Positions 45,321 to 52,000 of a stretch of DNA of 64,000 nucleotides are shown here, piece by piece. The DNA comes from Myxococcales bacterium (GTDB lineage: Bacteria > Myxococcota_A > Polyangia > Nannocystales > Nannocystaceae). The translations under genes were made by a program, and so were the position numbers. The notes below the pieces were generated by a model that was not told where the DNA came from, searched no databases, and saw only the letters and a program-made list of their open reading frames with translations. How positions within the stretch are numbered: position 1 is the first letter of the stretch; every line of letters begins with the position of its first letter. The DNA is taken from contig JACKDV010000002.1 in the NCBI GenBank assembly GCA_020633315.1, positions 558,001 through 622,000 on the forward strand, given 5' to 3'.

Positions 45321-45406
45321 TGGGCCCGGCCCACGCCGCGCCGCGCTGGTCGTGGCCGTGCTGGGGGTCGTGGCTCGGGCTCCCGTGGCTCGAGGATCCC
45401 CGTCTC

Positions 45407-45420
45407 CATCCTGCAGGATG
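45407..45420. promoter_or_regulatory. 14-bp palindrome
   Basis: CATCCTGCAGGATG is a perfect 14-bp palindrome in the gap between the thioesterase gene and the FtsB-like gene. It differs from the TGTAGG boxes in its core. It could be an operator; there is no T run to make it a terminator. Confidence 0.35.
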
Positions 45421-45493
45421 ATGCGCCACCATCCGCCCCAAGGCCTGCGGCTCCTTGCGGCCGCGGGCGGGCCCCCGGAGCTCCCTGCGCCGG

Positions 45494-45534
45494 GCCGGAA
45501 ACGCTGTTGTAGGTCTATGTAGGATGAATAGGGG
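45494..45534 (+). promoter_or_regulatory. GCCGGAAACGC box with TGTAGG direct repeat
   Basis: GCCGGAAACGC (45494-45504) is followed by TGTAGG-TCTA-TGTAGG (45508-45523) and GATGAATAGGGG. The TGTAGGTCTATGTA core is identical to the site at 49917-49930, and the first box is the reverse complement of the GCGTTTCCGGC at 49864. It lies about 60 bp before the FtsB-like start codon, where a promoter or operator is expected. Confidence 0.5.
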
Positions 45535-45583
45535 ACGGTTTTTTGGTCGCCGCAGGGGCCCTGGGTAGCTTGGCCCGGCGTCG

Positions 45584-45892
45584 ATGCACTGGGTCAACCG
45601 CATCTTGTTGGCGGCGCTGGTCGCCGGAGTGATCGCCTTTTGGCCGGAGCGTCTGGAGCTGACCGGAGGGTCGGCCGACCTCGAGCGCGTGGGCCGGGAG
45701 CGCGAGGAGCTGCAGGCCGCCAACGCGGCGTTGCGCGAGGAGATTCGGCTGATGCGCGCGGAGATCCAGGCGCTCAAGCACGACCCCCGCGAGGTCGCGC
45801 GGATCGCTCGCGAGGATCTCAACCTCGTCCGTCCGGGCGAGGCGGTGTTCGAGGTGGAGCGTCCCGGCTCGGACGCGGAACGGGGGCAGTGA
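45584..45892 (+). CDS. FtsB/DivIC-like septum formation protein
   Basis: The 102-aa protein has an N-terminal membrane helix (about 5-19, NRILLAALVAGVIAF) and a coiled coil (about 35-70, VGREREELQAANAALREEIR, LMRAEIQALK). The ending REVARIAREDLNLVRPGE is the characteristic FtsB/DivIC C-terminus. FtsB links FtsL and FtsQ in the divisome and passes the signal that starts septal wall synthesis. The stop overlaps the start of the diguanylate cyclase (TGATG), an unusual coupling of cell division with second-messenger output. Confidence 0.85.
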   Translation: MHWVNRILLAALVAGVIAFWPERLELTGGSADLERVGREREELQAANAALREEIRLMRAEIQALKHDPREVARIAREDLNLVRPGEAVFEVERPGSDAERGQ

Positions 45893-48093
45893 TGGCCGCG
45901 GTCGCCCGTCGCCTCTTCCTCGTGCGCCGCCGCCTCGGCGAGCGCTGGGCGCTGCTGGTGCTGGCCGGGCTGTGGCCGCTGCTGGGCATGGGATTGGTCT
46001 CGGGCCCGGCCCTGTGGCGCGGCGAGATGCTGCCGCTGGCCATCGTCACCATGTTCGGGCTCACCCTCACCCTGGCCGTGTGCCGGGAGCTGTGGCCCGA
46101 GCGCGGGGTGGCGCCCACCAGCACGGTGTGGGGCGAGCTGGAGCTCGGCCTGCTGCTGCTGACCGCGACCTACTTCCTCATCTCGGCCACGGGGGGCCTG
46201 CGCTCCTTCCTCTATCCGCTGGTCTACGCCCTGGTCTCCTTCCTCATGGTGGTGCACCGCTTCCGCGCGGCGGCGGCGGCCTGGATGGTGGCGGTGGTGG
46301 CCCTCGAGGCGCTGGTGGGCTGGCGCACGGTGGCCCGCGAGGGCTGGGCGCTGCCCGCCTACCACCTCACCCTGGTGGGCTTCTTCGCCGCGGGCAACCT
46401 GCTGGTGCTGTCGAGCCTGGTCAGGCGCCTGCGCCTGGGGCACGACCGCCAGGTGCAGAGCACCCTCGAGCGGATCCGCCAGGAGGCCCGCGACTTCCGG
46501 CTCATCTCCGCCGCGCTGCCCCCCGAGAGCCGCGCCCGCAGCCGCGAGGAGGAGCAGCTGCGCATGGCCCATGCGGCGGTGGAGAGCATCCACGAGCAGG
46601 TGTTCCACAACGTGGACCTGCTGCGCTCGGCCCTGGGCCTGCACACCTGTGCGCTGCTGTGGTGCGAGGATCCGGATCCGGGCGCCAAGGGGCGCCGCCA
46701 CCCGAAGCTCTCGATCAAGGAGCTGTCGACCGACAGCGATCTGGTGGTGCAGTCGGGCGCGCTCGAGGGCCCCGGCCTGCTCGCGGGGGTGCTCGCCGAG
46801 CCCAAGCCCCTGCGCCTGCGGGCGCTGGGGGGCCGTCGCATGCCGCCCTACTACCAGGGCCCGGTCGAGGTGACCGACCTGTGCGCGCTGCCGCTGCTCG
46901 ACGGCGGCACCCTGCGCGGGGTGCTGTGCGCCGATCGCATCGGAGACCGCCCGTTCTCCTCCGAGGAGGAGGTGGTGCTGGCGAAGGCTGCGGCCCACAT
47001 CCTGCGCGTGGTGGAGCACGAGCGGGTGTTCTCGGCGGTCGAGCGCAGCAAGTACGAGCAGGAGCAATTCTACCGGGCCTCCGAGCTGTTCAACGAGGCG
47101 CTCACCATCGAGGACGTGCACCGCAAGACCTTCGAGGCGCTGCGGCGCATCGCCGGCTACGACCTGGCCGTGATCACCCGCGCCGACGACGAGGGGCGGG
47201 AGCACGAGGTGGTCGCGGTGGACGTGCCCGAGGATGCGGTCGACGGCGCCACCAAGTGGGGCGAGCTGGCCGAGCGCCTGGGCGGCCTGCGCTTCGTGGG
47301 CGACGGCTCGCTGGTGGGCATGGCGATCAAGAACCGCCACCACATGCCTGCCAACGGTGAGCTGCTCGACGGCGACACCGTGGTGTTCTCGGCGCGGACC
47401 CGGCTGCGAGGGGCGCACAGCCTGCTGGTGCTGCCGCTGCAGCGCGGCGAGCAGGTGCTCGGCGCCATCACCCTGGCCTCCACCCGGCCCCACCGCTACA
47501 CCGCGCCCATCCGCGAGATGCTGCGGGTGATCAGCCACCAGGTGGGGGTGAGCGTGCAGAACGCTCGCATGTACCAGTCGATGGAGGAGCGGGCGACCAC
47601 CGACGGCCTCACCCGCCTGACCAATCGCCGCGCCTTCAACGAGCGCTTCGACCAGCTCCACGCGCTCGCCGAGCGCACCGGGCAGAAGTACGCCGTCATC
47701 CTCACCGACATCGATCACTTCAAGAGCGTCAACGACACCTACGGCCACCCGGTGGGCGACCAGGTGCTACAGCGCGCGGCCTCGGTGTTCGCGGGGCGCT
47801 CGCGACGGGTGGACATCGTGGCGCGCTACGGCGGCGAGGAGTTCGTGCTCGTGCTGCCCGACACCGACGGGGCAGGGGCCGAGCACTTCGCCAACGAGCT
47901 CCGCAAGGAGATCGGCGAGATGACCATGACCTCCGAGCACGGCAACTTCCAGGTCACGATCTCGATGGGGGTGGCCGAGTTCCCCGCGGACGGCAACGAT
48001 CGCGGGGAGCTGCTCGAGCGGGCCGACCAGGCGCTCTATTGGTGCAAGGAGCACGGCCGCAACTGCGTGCGGCGCTGGGCGCAGATGGGCTGA
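45892..48093 (+). CDS. membrane GAF-GAF-GGDEF diguanylate cyclase
   Basis: The 733-aa protein has several N-terminal membrane helices (about 18-190), then two GAF-like sensor domains (about 230-400 and 405-560), then a GGDEF domain. The active-site motif is GGEEF (647-651), with LTDIDHFKSVNDTYGHPVGD earlier in the domain. An RxxD inhibitory site (Arg638 to Asp641) lies five residues before it, so the enzyme is likely product-inhibited. It should make cyclic-di-GMP from two GTP. It is translationally coupled to the FtsB-like gene. Confidence 0.93.
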   Translation: MAAVARRLFLVRRRLGERWALLVLAGLWPLLGMGLVSGPALWRGEMLPLAIVTMFGLTLTLAVCRELWPERGVAPTSTVWGELELGLLLLTATYFLISATGGLRSFLYPLVYALVSFLMVVHRFRAAAAAWMVAVVALEALVGWRTVAREGWALPAYHLTLVGFFAAGNLLVLSSLVRRLRLGHDRQVQSTLERIRQEARDFRLISAALPPESRARSREEEQLRMAHAAVESIHEQVFHNVDLLRSALGLHTCALLWCEDPDPGAKGRRHPKLSIKELSTDSDLVVQSGALEGPGLLAGVLAEPKPLRLRALGGRRMPPYYQGPVEVTDLCALPLLDGGTLRGVLCADRIGDRPFSSEEEVVLAKAAAHILRVVEHERVFSAVERSKYEQEQFYRASELFNEALTIEDVHRKTFEALRRIAGYDLAVITRADDEGREHEVVAVDVPEDAVDGATKWGELAERLGGLRFVGDGSLVGMAIKNRHHMPANGELLDGDTVVFSARTRLRGAHSLLVLPLQRGEQVLGAITLASTRPHRYTAPIREMLRVISHQVGVSVQNARMYQSMEERATTDGLTRLTNRRAFNERFDQLHALAERTGQKYAVILTDIDHFKSVNDTYGHPVGDQVLQRAASVFAGRSRRVDIVARYGGEEFVLVLPDTDGAGAEHFANELRKEIGEMTMTSEHGNFQVTISMGVAEFPADGNDRGELLERADQALYWCKEHGRNCVRRWAQMG

Positions 48094-48141
48094 GCGAAGC
48101 CGCCCCCGGCTCGCCCGCCCGCCTGGGCTATCATCGCCGCC

Positions 48142-48549
48142 ATGCTCGCCTCGGTCGCGGCTGCCCACGCCCTCGCGGTGGTCCTGGCCGCCCAGCGACT
48201 GGGCCTGGGCTTCGACGCGCGGGTGCAGGTCAACGCCCCTCCGCCGCTTCTGCCCGGGGCGGAGGGCGAGCTGTCGGTGACCATCCTCGACACGCCCTGG
48301 CCGCAGATGCCCCTGCTGGTGCGCCTGAGCTCGGCGCGGGTGGTGCTGCCCGACAACCGCCTGGGCATCCGCGACGTGGTGGACCCGCAGGCGCAGCAGC
48401 CCCGCGTGCGCGCCCGTTTCTTCGCGCCCGCCGAGCCCGGTCGCCACGTGGTGGAGGGCCTGGTCGAGTACGTGACCTGCGACGAGGACCGCTGCCGCCC
48501 CCGAAGGACGCGGGTGGTGTGGCAGGTGGAGGTCCGGGGGCCCGAGTAG
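48142..48549 (+). CDS. exported protein resembling DsbD N-terminal domain
   Basis: The 135-aa protein has a short signal peptide (about residues 1-18) and a beta-rich body with LLPGAEGELSVTILD and VRARFFAPAEPGRHVVEG. The last part, EYVTCDEDRCRPRRTRVVW, has two cysteines five residues apart. This resembles the C-terminal edge of the DsbD-alpha domain (a CxxxxC near YQ-C), which accepts electrons in the periplasm. No DsbD core is nearby. The resemblance is by eye only. Confidence 0.55.
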   Translation: MLASVAAAHALAVVLAAQRLGLGFDARVQVNAPPPLLPGAEGELSVTILDTPWPQMPLLVRLSSARVVLPDNRLGIRDVVDPQAQQPRVRARFFAPAEPGRHVVEGLVEYVTCDEDRCRPRRTRVVWQVEVRGPE

Positions 48550-48562
48550 CGGGCGCGGTATC

Positions 48563-49648
48563 TCAGCCCTTGGGGGCTCGCAGCAGGCGCTCGCGCACGC
48601 GGTGATACTGGCGGTGCTTGTAGCGGGCGTGCGAGCGCTCGCCCTGCTCGTTGGCCTCGGCGCGCTTGCGATCGACCACCTGGAACTCGGCGAGCACGAA
48701 CACCACGCTGCCCGGCGGGGCGAGGTGGGCGTCGGGGGTGTTGGCGAGCAGGCGATCGACCCGCACCGGCAGGTCGGCGATGAAGTTGAGCACCTGGTAG
48801 CCCTCGCCCGAGAACTCGTTGAAGGGCGGGGCCCCGCCGGCCGGGGTCACCGTGACGTCGCGGGCGCGAGCCAGGCGACGCTCGATCTGCGCCACGTCGA
48901 TGAGGGTGTTGTCGGTCTGCCCCGGCACCACGTAGTTGAACGGGATGAAGCGCCGCAGGATGAGGTTGAGGGTGGGCAGCAGGTCGGCCTCGCGCTCGAC
49001 CACCAGGCGGAAGCGCAGGCGGTCGAACACCCGCGCCGCGTTGGTCTCGCGCTTGACGAGCAGCTTGGTGATGAGCGACGCCTTCACCTTGCGCGACCAG
49101 GCGAACTCGGCCACCGGCACCCCGCTCTCGCGCAGCTGATCGAACAGCTCCACCACGTTGCGCTCGACCGCGGCGAACAGCACGTCGTCGGCAATGGGTA
49201 GGATGGTCCGCAGCTCGCGAGCGTCGAGGTGATAGATGATGTGCATCACCTTGAGCAGCACGCAGGCGTGCCGCGCGTGCCGGCTGTTGCGGGAGGCGAG
49301 CAGCGGCAAGGTGAGCGCAGGCAGCTCGGTGGCCACCACCGAGTCCAGGCGCAGGCCGAGCGAGCCGGTGATGTAGCGGACCGCCTCCGCGCGCAGCTTC
49401 TCGAGGCGCTGCATGTCGCCGCGGTCGTCGGGCTCGAAGCCGTTGACCCGCAGCATGCGACGCACGTCGTCGTCGCTGTTGAGGGCGAGGCGATACCAGT
49501 CGACCACCGAGTCGCCGCGCAGCAGCAGGCGGATCTCGTGGAGGTCCTGGAGGTTGGGTCGGCCCCGGGGTCGTCGCTGCTGCGGGCCGCGGGGCTCGTC
49601 CTCCTGGACGAGGAAGGCTCCCGTGGTGCGTTTGCGAGGACCGTTCAC
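48563..49648 (-). CDS. conserved hypothetical with RelA/SpoT-like nucleotidyltransferase pattern
   Basis: The 361-aa protein has an N-terminal helical half (about 30-190, including RHARHACVLLKVMHIIYHLD). A C-terminal part follows with RVFDRLRFRLVVE, FIPFNYVVPGQTDNTLID, EGYQVLNFIADLPVRVD, VFVLAEFQVVDRKRAE and HARYKHRQY. Its order and spacing match RelA/SpoT synthetase blocks (D..R..V, then DY-P, then NGY.S.H, then E.Q...D). I recall a myxobacterial family (TIGR04552) of similar length and suspect it is this one. Whether it makes ppGpp is unknown; key catalytic residues are altered. It starts at a GTG with no strong ribosome site. Confidence 0.6.
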   Translation of the reverse strand: MNGPRKRTTGAFLVQEDEPRGPQQRRPRGRPNLQDLHEIRLLLRGDSVVDWYRLALNSDDDVRRMLRVNGFEPDDRGDMQRLEKLRAEAVRYITGSLGLRLDSVVATELPALTLPLLASRNSRHARHACVLLKVMHIIYHLDARELRTILPIADDVLFAAVERNVVELFDQLRESGVPVAEFAWSRKVKASLITKLLVKRETNAARVFDRLRFRLVVEREADLLPTLNLILRRFIPFNYVVPGQTDNTLIDVAQIERRLARARDVTVTPAGGAPPFNEFSGEGYQVLNFIADLPVRVDRLLANTPDAHLAPPGSVVFVLAEFQVVDRKRAEANEQGERSHARYKHRQYHRVRERLLRAPKG

Positions 49649-49724
49649 GGGCTGCCGTGGAGCTGGGGTGGGGGCTGGGCTGGCCCCGGGTGTGTGCGGC
49701 GTGGATGTCGCCGCTACCGCGGGC

Positions 49725-49817
49725 CTAGCTCAGGCGCCGGGTGAAGCGGAGGGTCCCGACCAGAAGACCCACCGTCACGAGGGCGGCGCAGAGATTACCG
49801 ATGTAGTAGGCGGTCAT
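49725..49817 (-). CDS. 30-residue membrane peptide
   Basis: A 30-aa reading frame consists of one membrane helix (YYIGNLCAALVTVGLLVGTL) with a positively charged tail FTRRLS. AAGG lies eight bases upstream of the ATG. Frames this short arise by chance, but the ribosome site, the clear helix and the position downstream of the TGTAGG elements argue for a real small protein. Confidence 0.4.
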   Translation of the reverse strand: MTAYYIGNLCAALVTVGLLVGTLRFTRRLS

Positions 49818-50206
49818 GGGGAGAACCTTGGGGGGCGGGGGTTGGCGTCTGTCGGTCCGTCCGGCGTTTCCGGCGGACCTACATCGTGTGGGGGAGTGCG
49901 TGCCTTGGTAGGCCGATGTAGGTCTATGTACGGATGGTAGGGAAGGCTGGGACCGAAGGCCAAAAAAGCGTCGGAAAGGGCGAGGTCGGACGCCCCCGAA
50001 GACGCGGGGCGCCTCGTAGCACATTCCGAAAGCGCTTGAAAAGGCCTACGGAGGGCCGAAAGGGGGCCAGGTGCGTACGAGCTTTCACACCTGCTCGGTG
50101 GCATCGGCGCTGGATCGACCGGTAGGGGCGAGAAACGCCGATGCGCCGTGGATCGCCCCGTCGCCGTGGATGCGGCCCGGTCGGGCGCCTGCTAGCTTCG
50201 CGGCCG
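49818..50206. other. 389-bp intergenic region with paired TGTAGG boxes
   Basis: No gene is convincing here. The left part holds the TGTAGG and GCGTTTCCGGC elements listed separately. To the right, near 49961-50050, are an A run (CCAAAAAAGCGTC) and purine-rich blocks (GAAAAGG, GGCCGAAAGGGGG); a small RNA cannot be excluded. CCAAAAAA-CGTC also occurs, inverted, near 45537-45549 (CCAAAAAACCGTC on the minus strand), again next to the TGTAGG element. Confidence 0.5.
49864..49930. promoter_or_regulatory. GCGTTTCCGGC box with inverted TGTAGG boxes
   Basis: GCGTTTCCGGC (49864-49874) is followed by GACCTACAT (49876-49884) and, 31 bp later, by its exact inverse ATGTAGGTC (49916-49924), which is part of TGTAGG-TCTA-TGTACGG. 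The latter matches the 45508 site over 14 bases. The region separates the small membrane peptide gene (left) from the gene at 50207 (right), so it may control one or both. Confidence 0.5.
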
Positions 50207-50635
50207 ATGAGCGACCGTGACGAGGACGAGCCCGTCGGCGACGAGGCCCCGCGGGCGGAGCAACGCCGGCGATTCCAACGACTGGGGGAGCAGATCACCG
50301 GCCTGCTCGATCCCGAGTCGGCCTTTCGGCGCGGTCAGGGCCTGGTCACCGGGGTCACGCAGGCGACCAAGGACGAGCTGGTCCGCATCGTCTCGGCCGA
50401 GACCCGCAACTTCCTCGACGGCATGGACGTCGCCGATCTCCTCCAGCAGGTGATCGCGGGGCTGACCATCGACATCACCATGCAGGTCAAGTTCTCCCGC
50501 AGCGGCGACGGGCCGGCCCAGCCGGAGATCACCCGGCAGGAGGCCAAGATCCGTCGCGAGGAGCGAGACCGGGAGCCCGAGGACGAAGCCTCGGAGGACC
50601 GGCCCGCCAAGGGCGAGCGCGGCCGCAGGCGCTGA
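50207..50635 (+). CDS. hypothetical protein with helical core and charged ends
   Basis: The 142-aa protein has an acidic N-terminus, a helical core (FQRLGEQITGLLDPESAFR, then LVTGVTQATKDELVRIVSAE and DVADLLQQVIAGLTIDITMQ) and a long Glu/Arg tail. It lacks membrane helices and a signal. The amphipathic core is reminiscent of phasin-like proteins, but the resemblance is loose. I cannot name it. The ATG at 50207 is the first in the frame after the intergenic region. Confidence 0.6.
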   Translation: MSDRDEDEPVGDEAPRAEQRRRFQRLGEQITGLLDPESAFRRGQGLVTGVTQATKDELVRIVSAETRNFLDGMDVADLLQQVIAGLTIDITMQVKFSRSGDGPAQPEITRQEAKIRREERDREPEDEASEDRPAKGERGRRR

Positions 50636-50663
50636 GCCGCGGTATCGGGTCGAGCTCGGGGCC

Positions 50664-50879
50664 CTAGCTCGGCTCGACCTGTGGCTCCTCGTCGGAGCGA
50701 GGCTCCGCCCCGACGTCGTCGGGCTCGACGGGCAGGCCTTCGGTGGTGTCCTCGGCGGCCTCTTCCTCCTTGGCCTGCTGCTTGTCGATGAGGCCGATGC
50801 GCGTGGCGGCGTATCGGGCCAGCTCGGCGCCCAGCTTGTAGCCGAACCCGGTGATGATGGCTCGTAGGATGAGCGGCAT
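50664..50879 (-). CDS. small hypothetical protein with hydrophobic N-terminus and acidic tail
   Basis: The 71-aa protein starts MPLILRAIITGFGYKLGAEL (a moderately hydrophobic helix) and ends in an acidic tail with DDVGAEPRSDEEPQVEPS. The frame is open further upstream; this ATG starts the hydrophobic segment. It converges with the previous gene at 29 bp spacing. No family is recognised. Confidence 0.5.
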   Translation of the reverse strand: MPLILRAIITGFGYKLGAELARYAATRIGLIDKQQAKEEEAAEDTTEGLPVEPDDVGAEPRSDEEPQVEPS

Positions 50880-51190
50880 GAGGCGTGTCTCCGTGGGGTC
50901 GACCGGCGGCCGCCCTCGTCGATCATGACACGCGATCCGGGCTCGATCACCGACGCAGGAGATCGGAACGCCCGGGGGTAGGGGAGATCTGCCACTTTCT
51001 TGGCATTCACTTGACCAATGGTGCAGTATTGCAGTACACGTGTTCAGTGCAGGGCGCCTCGTGCGCTCGGCTGAACGTTCGTCTGGGCCTCGCGCCCATT
51101 TCACCCCACCCGCCCTTGTGGCGCACCGGTCGGCCGATCTCCACACCCCGGAGATCTCTGCTCACCCCCGTCGACCCAAGGAGATCGCTC
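50880..51190. other. 311-bp intergenic region before lexA
   Basis: The gap between the small hypothetical gene and lexA holds the LexA box and promoter listed separately. I see no gene. An upstream extension of the lexA frame exists but lacks a ribosome site, while AGGAG lies close before 51191. Confidence 0.5.
51011..51048 (+). promoter_or_regulatory. lexA promoter with LexA box
   Basis: TTGACC (51011-51016) and TACACG (51035-51040) with an 18-bp spacer form a plausible promoter. CAGTACACGTGTTCAGT (51032-51048) matches the Myxococcus LexA consensus that I remember (CTRHAMRYBYGTTCAGS) at 15 of 17 positions, and it covers the -10. LexA would thus repress its own gene. This box differs from the E. 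coli CTG-N10-CAG type. Confidence 0.6.
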
Positions 51191-51850
51191 GTGCGACCTG
51201 CCCTCACCCAACGGCAAAGGCAAGCACTGCAATTCATCACGGACTGTCTGTCCGCTCGCGGCTACCCCCCCACGCTCCGCGAGATCGGAGAGCACATGGG
51301 GATCCGGTCGACCAACGGAGTCAACGACCACCTCAAGGCCCTCGAGCGCAAGGGCTACCTCGTCCGCGAGGAGCTCAAGAGCCGCGCGCTGCGTCCGGTC
51401 GACTTCGGCGAGGGCAAGTCCTCCGAGTCCACCGACGACAAGCGTGGCGACGAGATGGAGATCGCCATCGTCGGTCGCGTCGCGGCCGGTGAGCCCATCC
51501 TCGCCGAGGAGAACGTGATCGACCGCGTGGTGGTCGACCGCTACTTCCTCGGGGCGGTGAAGGCCAAGGAGGTCTTCGGCCTGGTCGTCCGCGGCGAGAG
51601 CATGATCGAGGCCGGCATCTTCGACGGCGACTACATCTTCGTGCGCAAGCAGAACACCGCGGCCGACGGCGAGATCGTGGTCGCGATGATCGAGGGCGAG
51701 GCGACCTGCAAGCGCTTCTACCACGAGGGTGATCGCATCCGGCTCGAGCCGGCCAACTCGTCGATGAACCCGATCTACGTCCACCGCGACGAGTTCCGGG
51801 CCATCGACGTGCTCGGCAAGGTCGTCGGCGTCTACCGCCGGCTGCACTGA
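51191..51850 (+). CDS. lexA: LexA SOS repressor
   Basis: LexA (219 aa) represses DNA-repair genes and is cleaved itself when RecA filaments form. The N-terminal winged helix is clear ([43 protein letters not shown]). The C-terminal protease domain has the Ala99-Gly100 cleavage site (VGRVAAGEP), Ser137 ([11 protein letters not shown]) and Lys174 (ATCKRF). The GTG start has AGGAG about eight bases upstream. The promoter region carries a LexA box. The gene stands alone, followed by a hairpin. Confidence 0.96.
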   Translation: MRPALTQRQRQALQFITDCLSARGYPPTLREIGEHMGIRSTNGVNDHLKALERKGYLVREELKSRALRPVDFGEGKSSESTDDKRGDEMEIAIVGRVAAGEPILAEENVIDRVVVDRYFLGAVKAKEVFGLVVRGESMIEAGIFDGDYIFVRKQNTAADGEIVVAMIEGEATCKRFYHEGDRIRLEPANSSMNPIYVHRDEFRAIDVLGKVVGVYRRLH

Positions 51851-51903
51851 GGGCGCGTCTCCGGGGCGGCGTCCGGCCCGCGCCCACGGGGCTCGGGCCG
51901 GCA

Positions 51904-51947
51904 CGAGCATCCGGGCACGGCTCCTCGGTGGGGGAGCCGGGTGCTCG
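51904..51947 (+). terminator. hairpin after lexA
   Basis: Outer arms CGAGCA (51904-51909) and TGCTCG (51942-51947), and inner arms GGCTCC (51919-51924) and GGAGCC (51933-51938), nest to a two-part stem 54 bp after the lexA stop. No T run follows. Confidence 0.45.
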
Positions 51948-52000
51948 CGCATGGCCGCCTGCGCCCGTAGACCACCGCGGACGCCCCGAGCGTTGGATTC

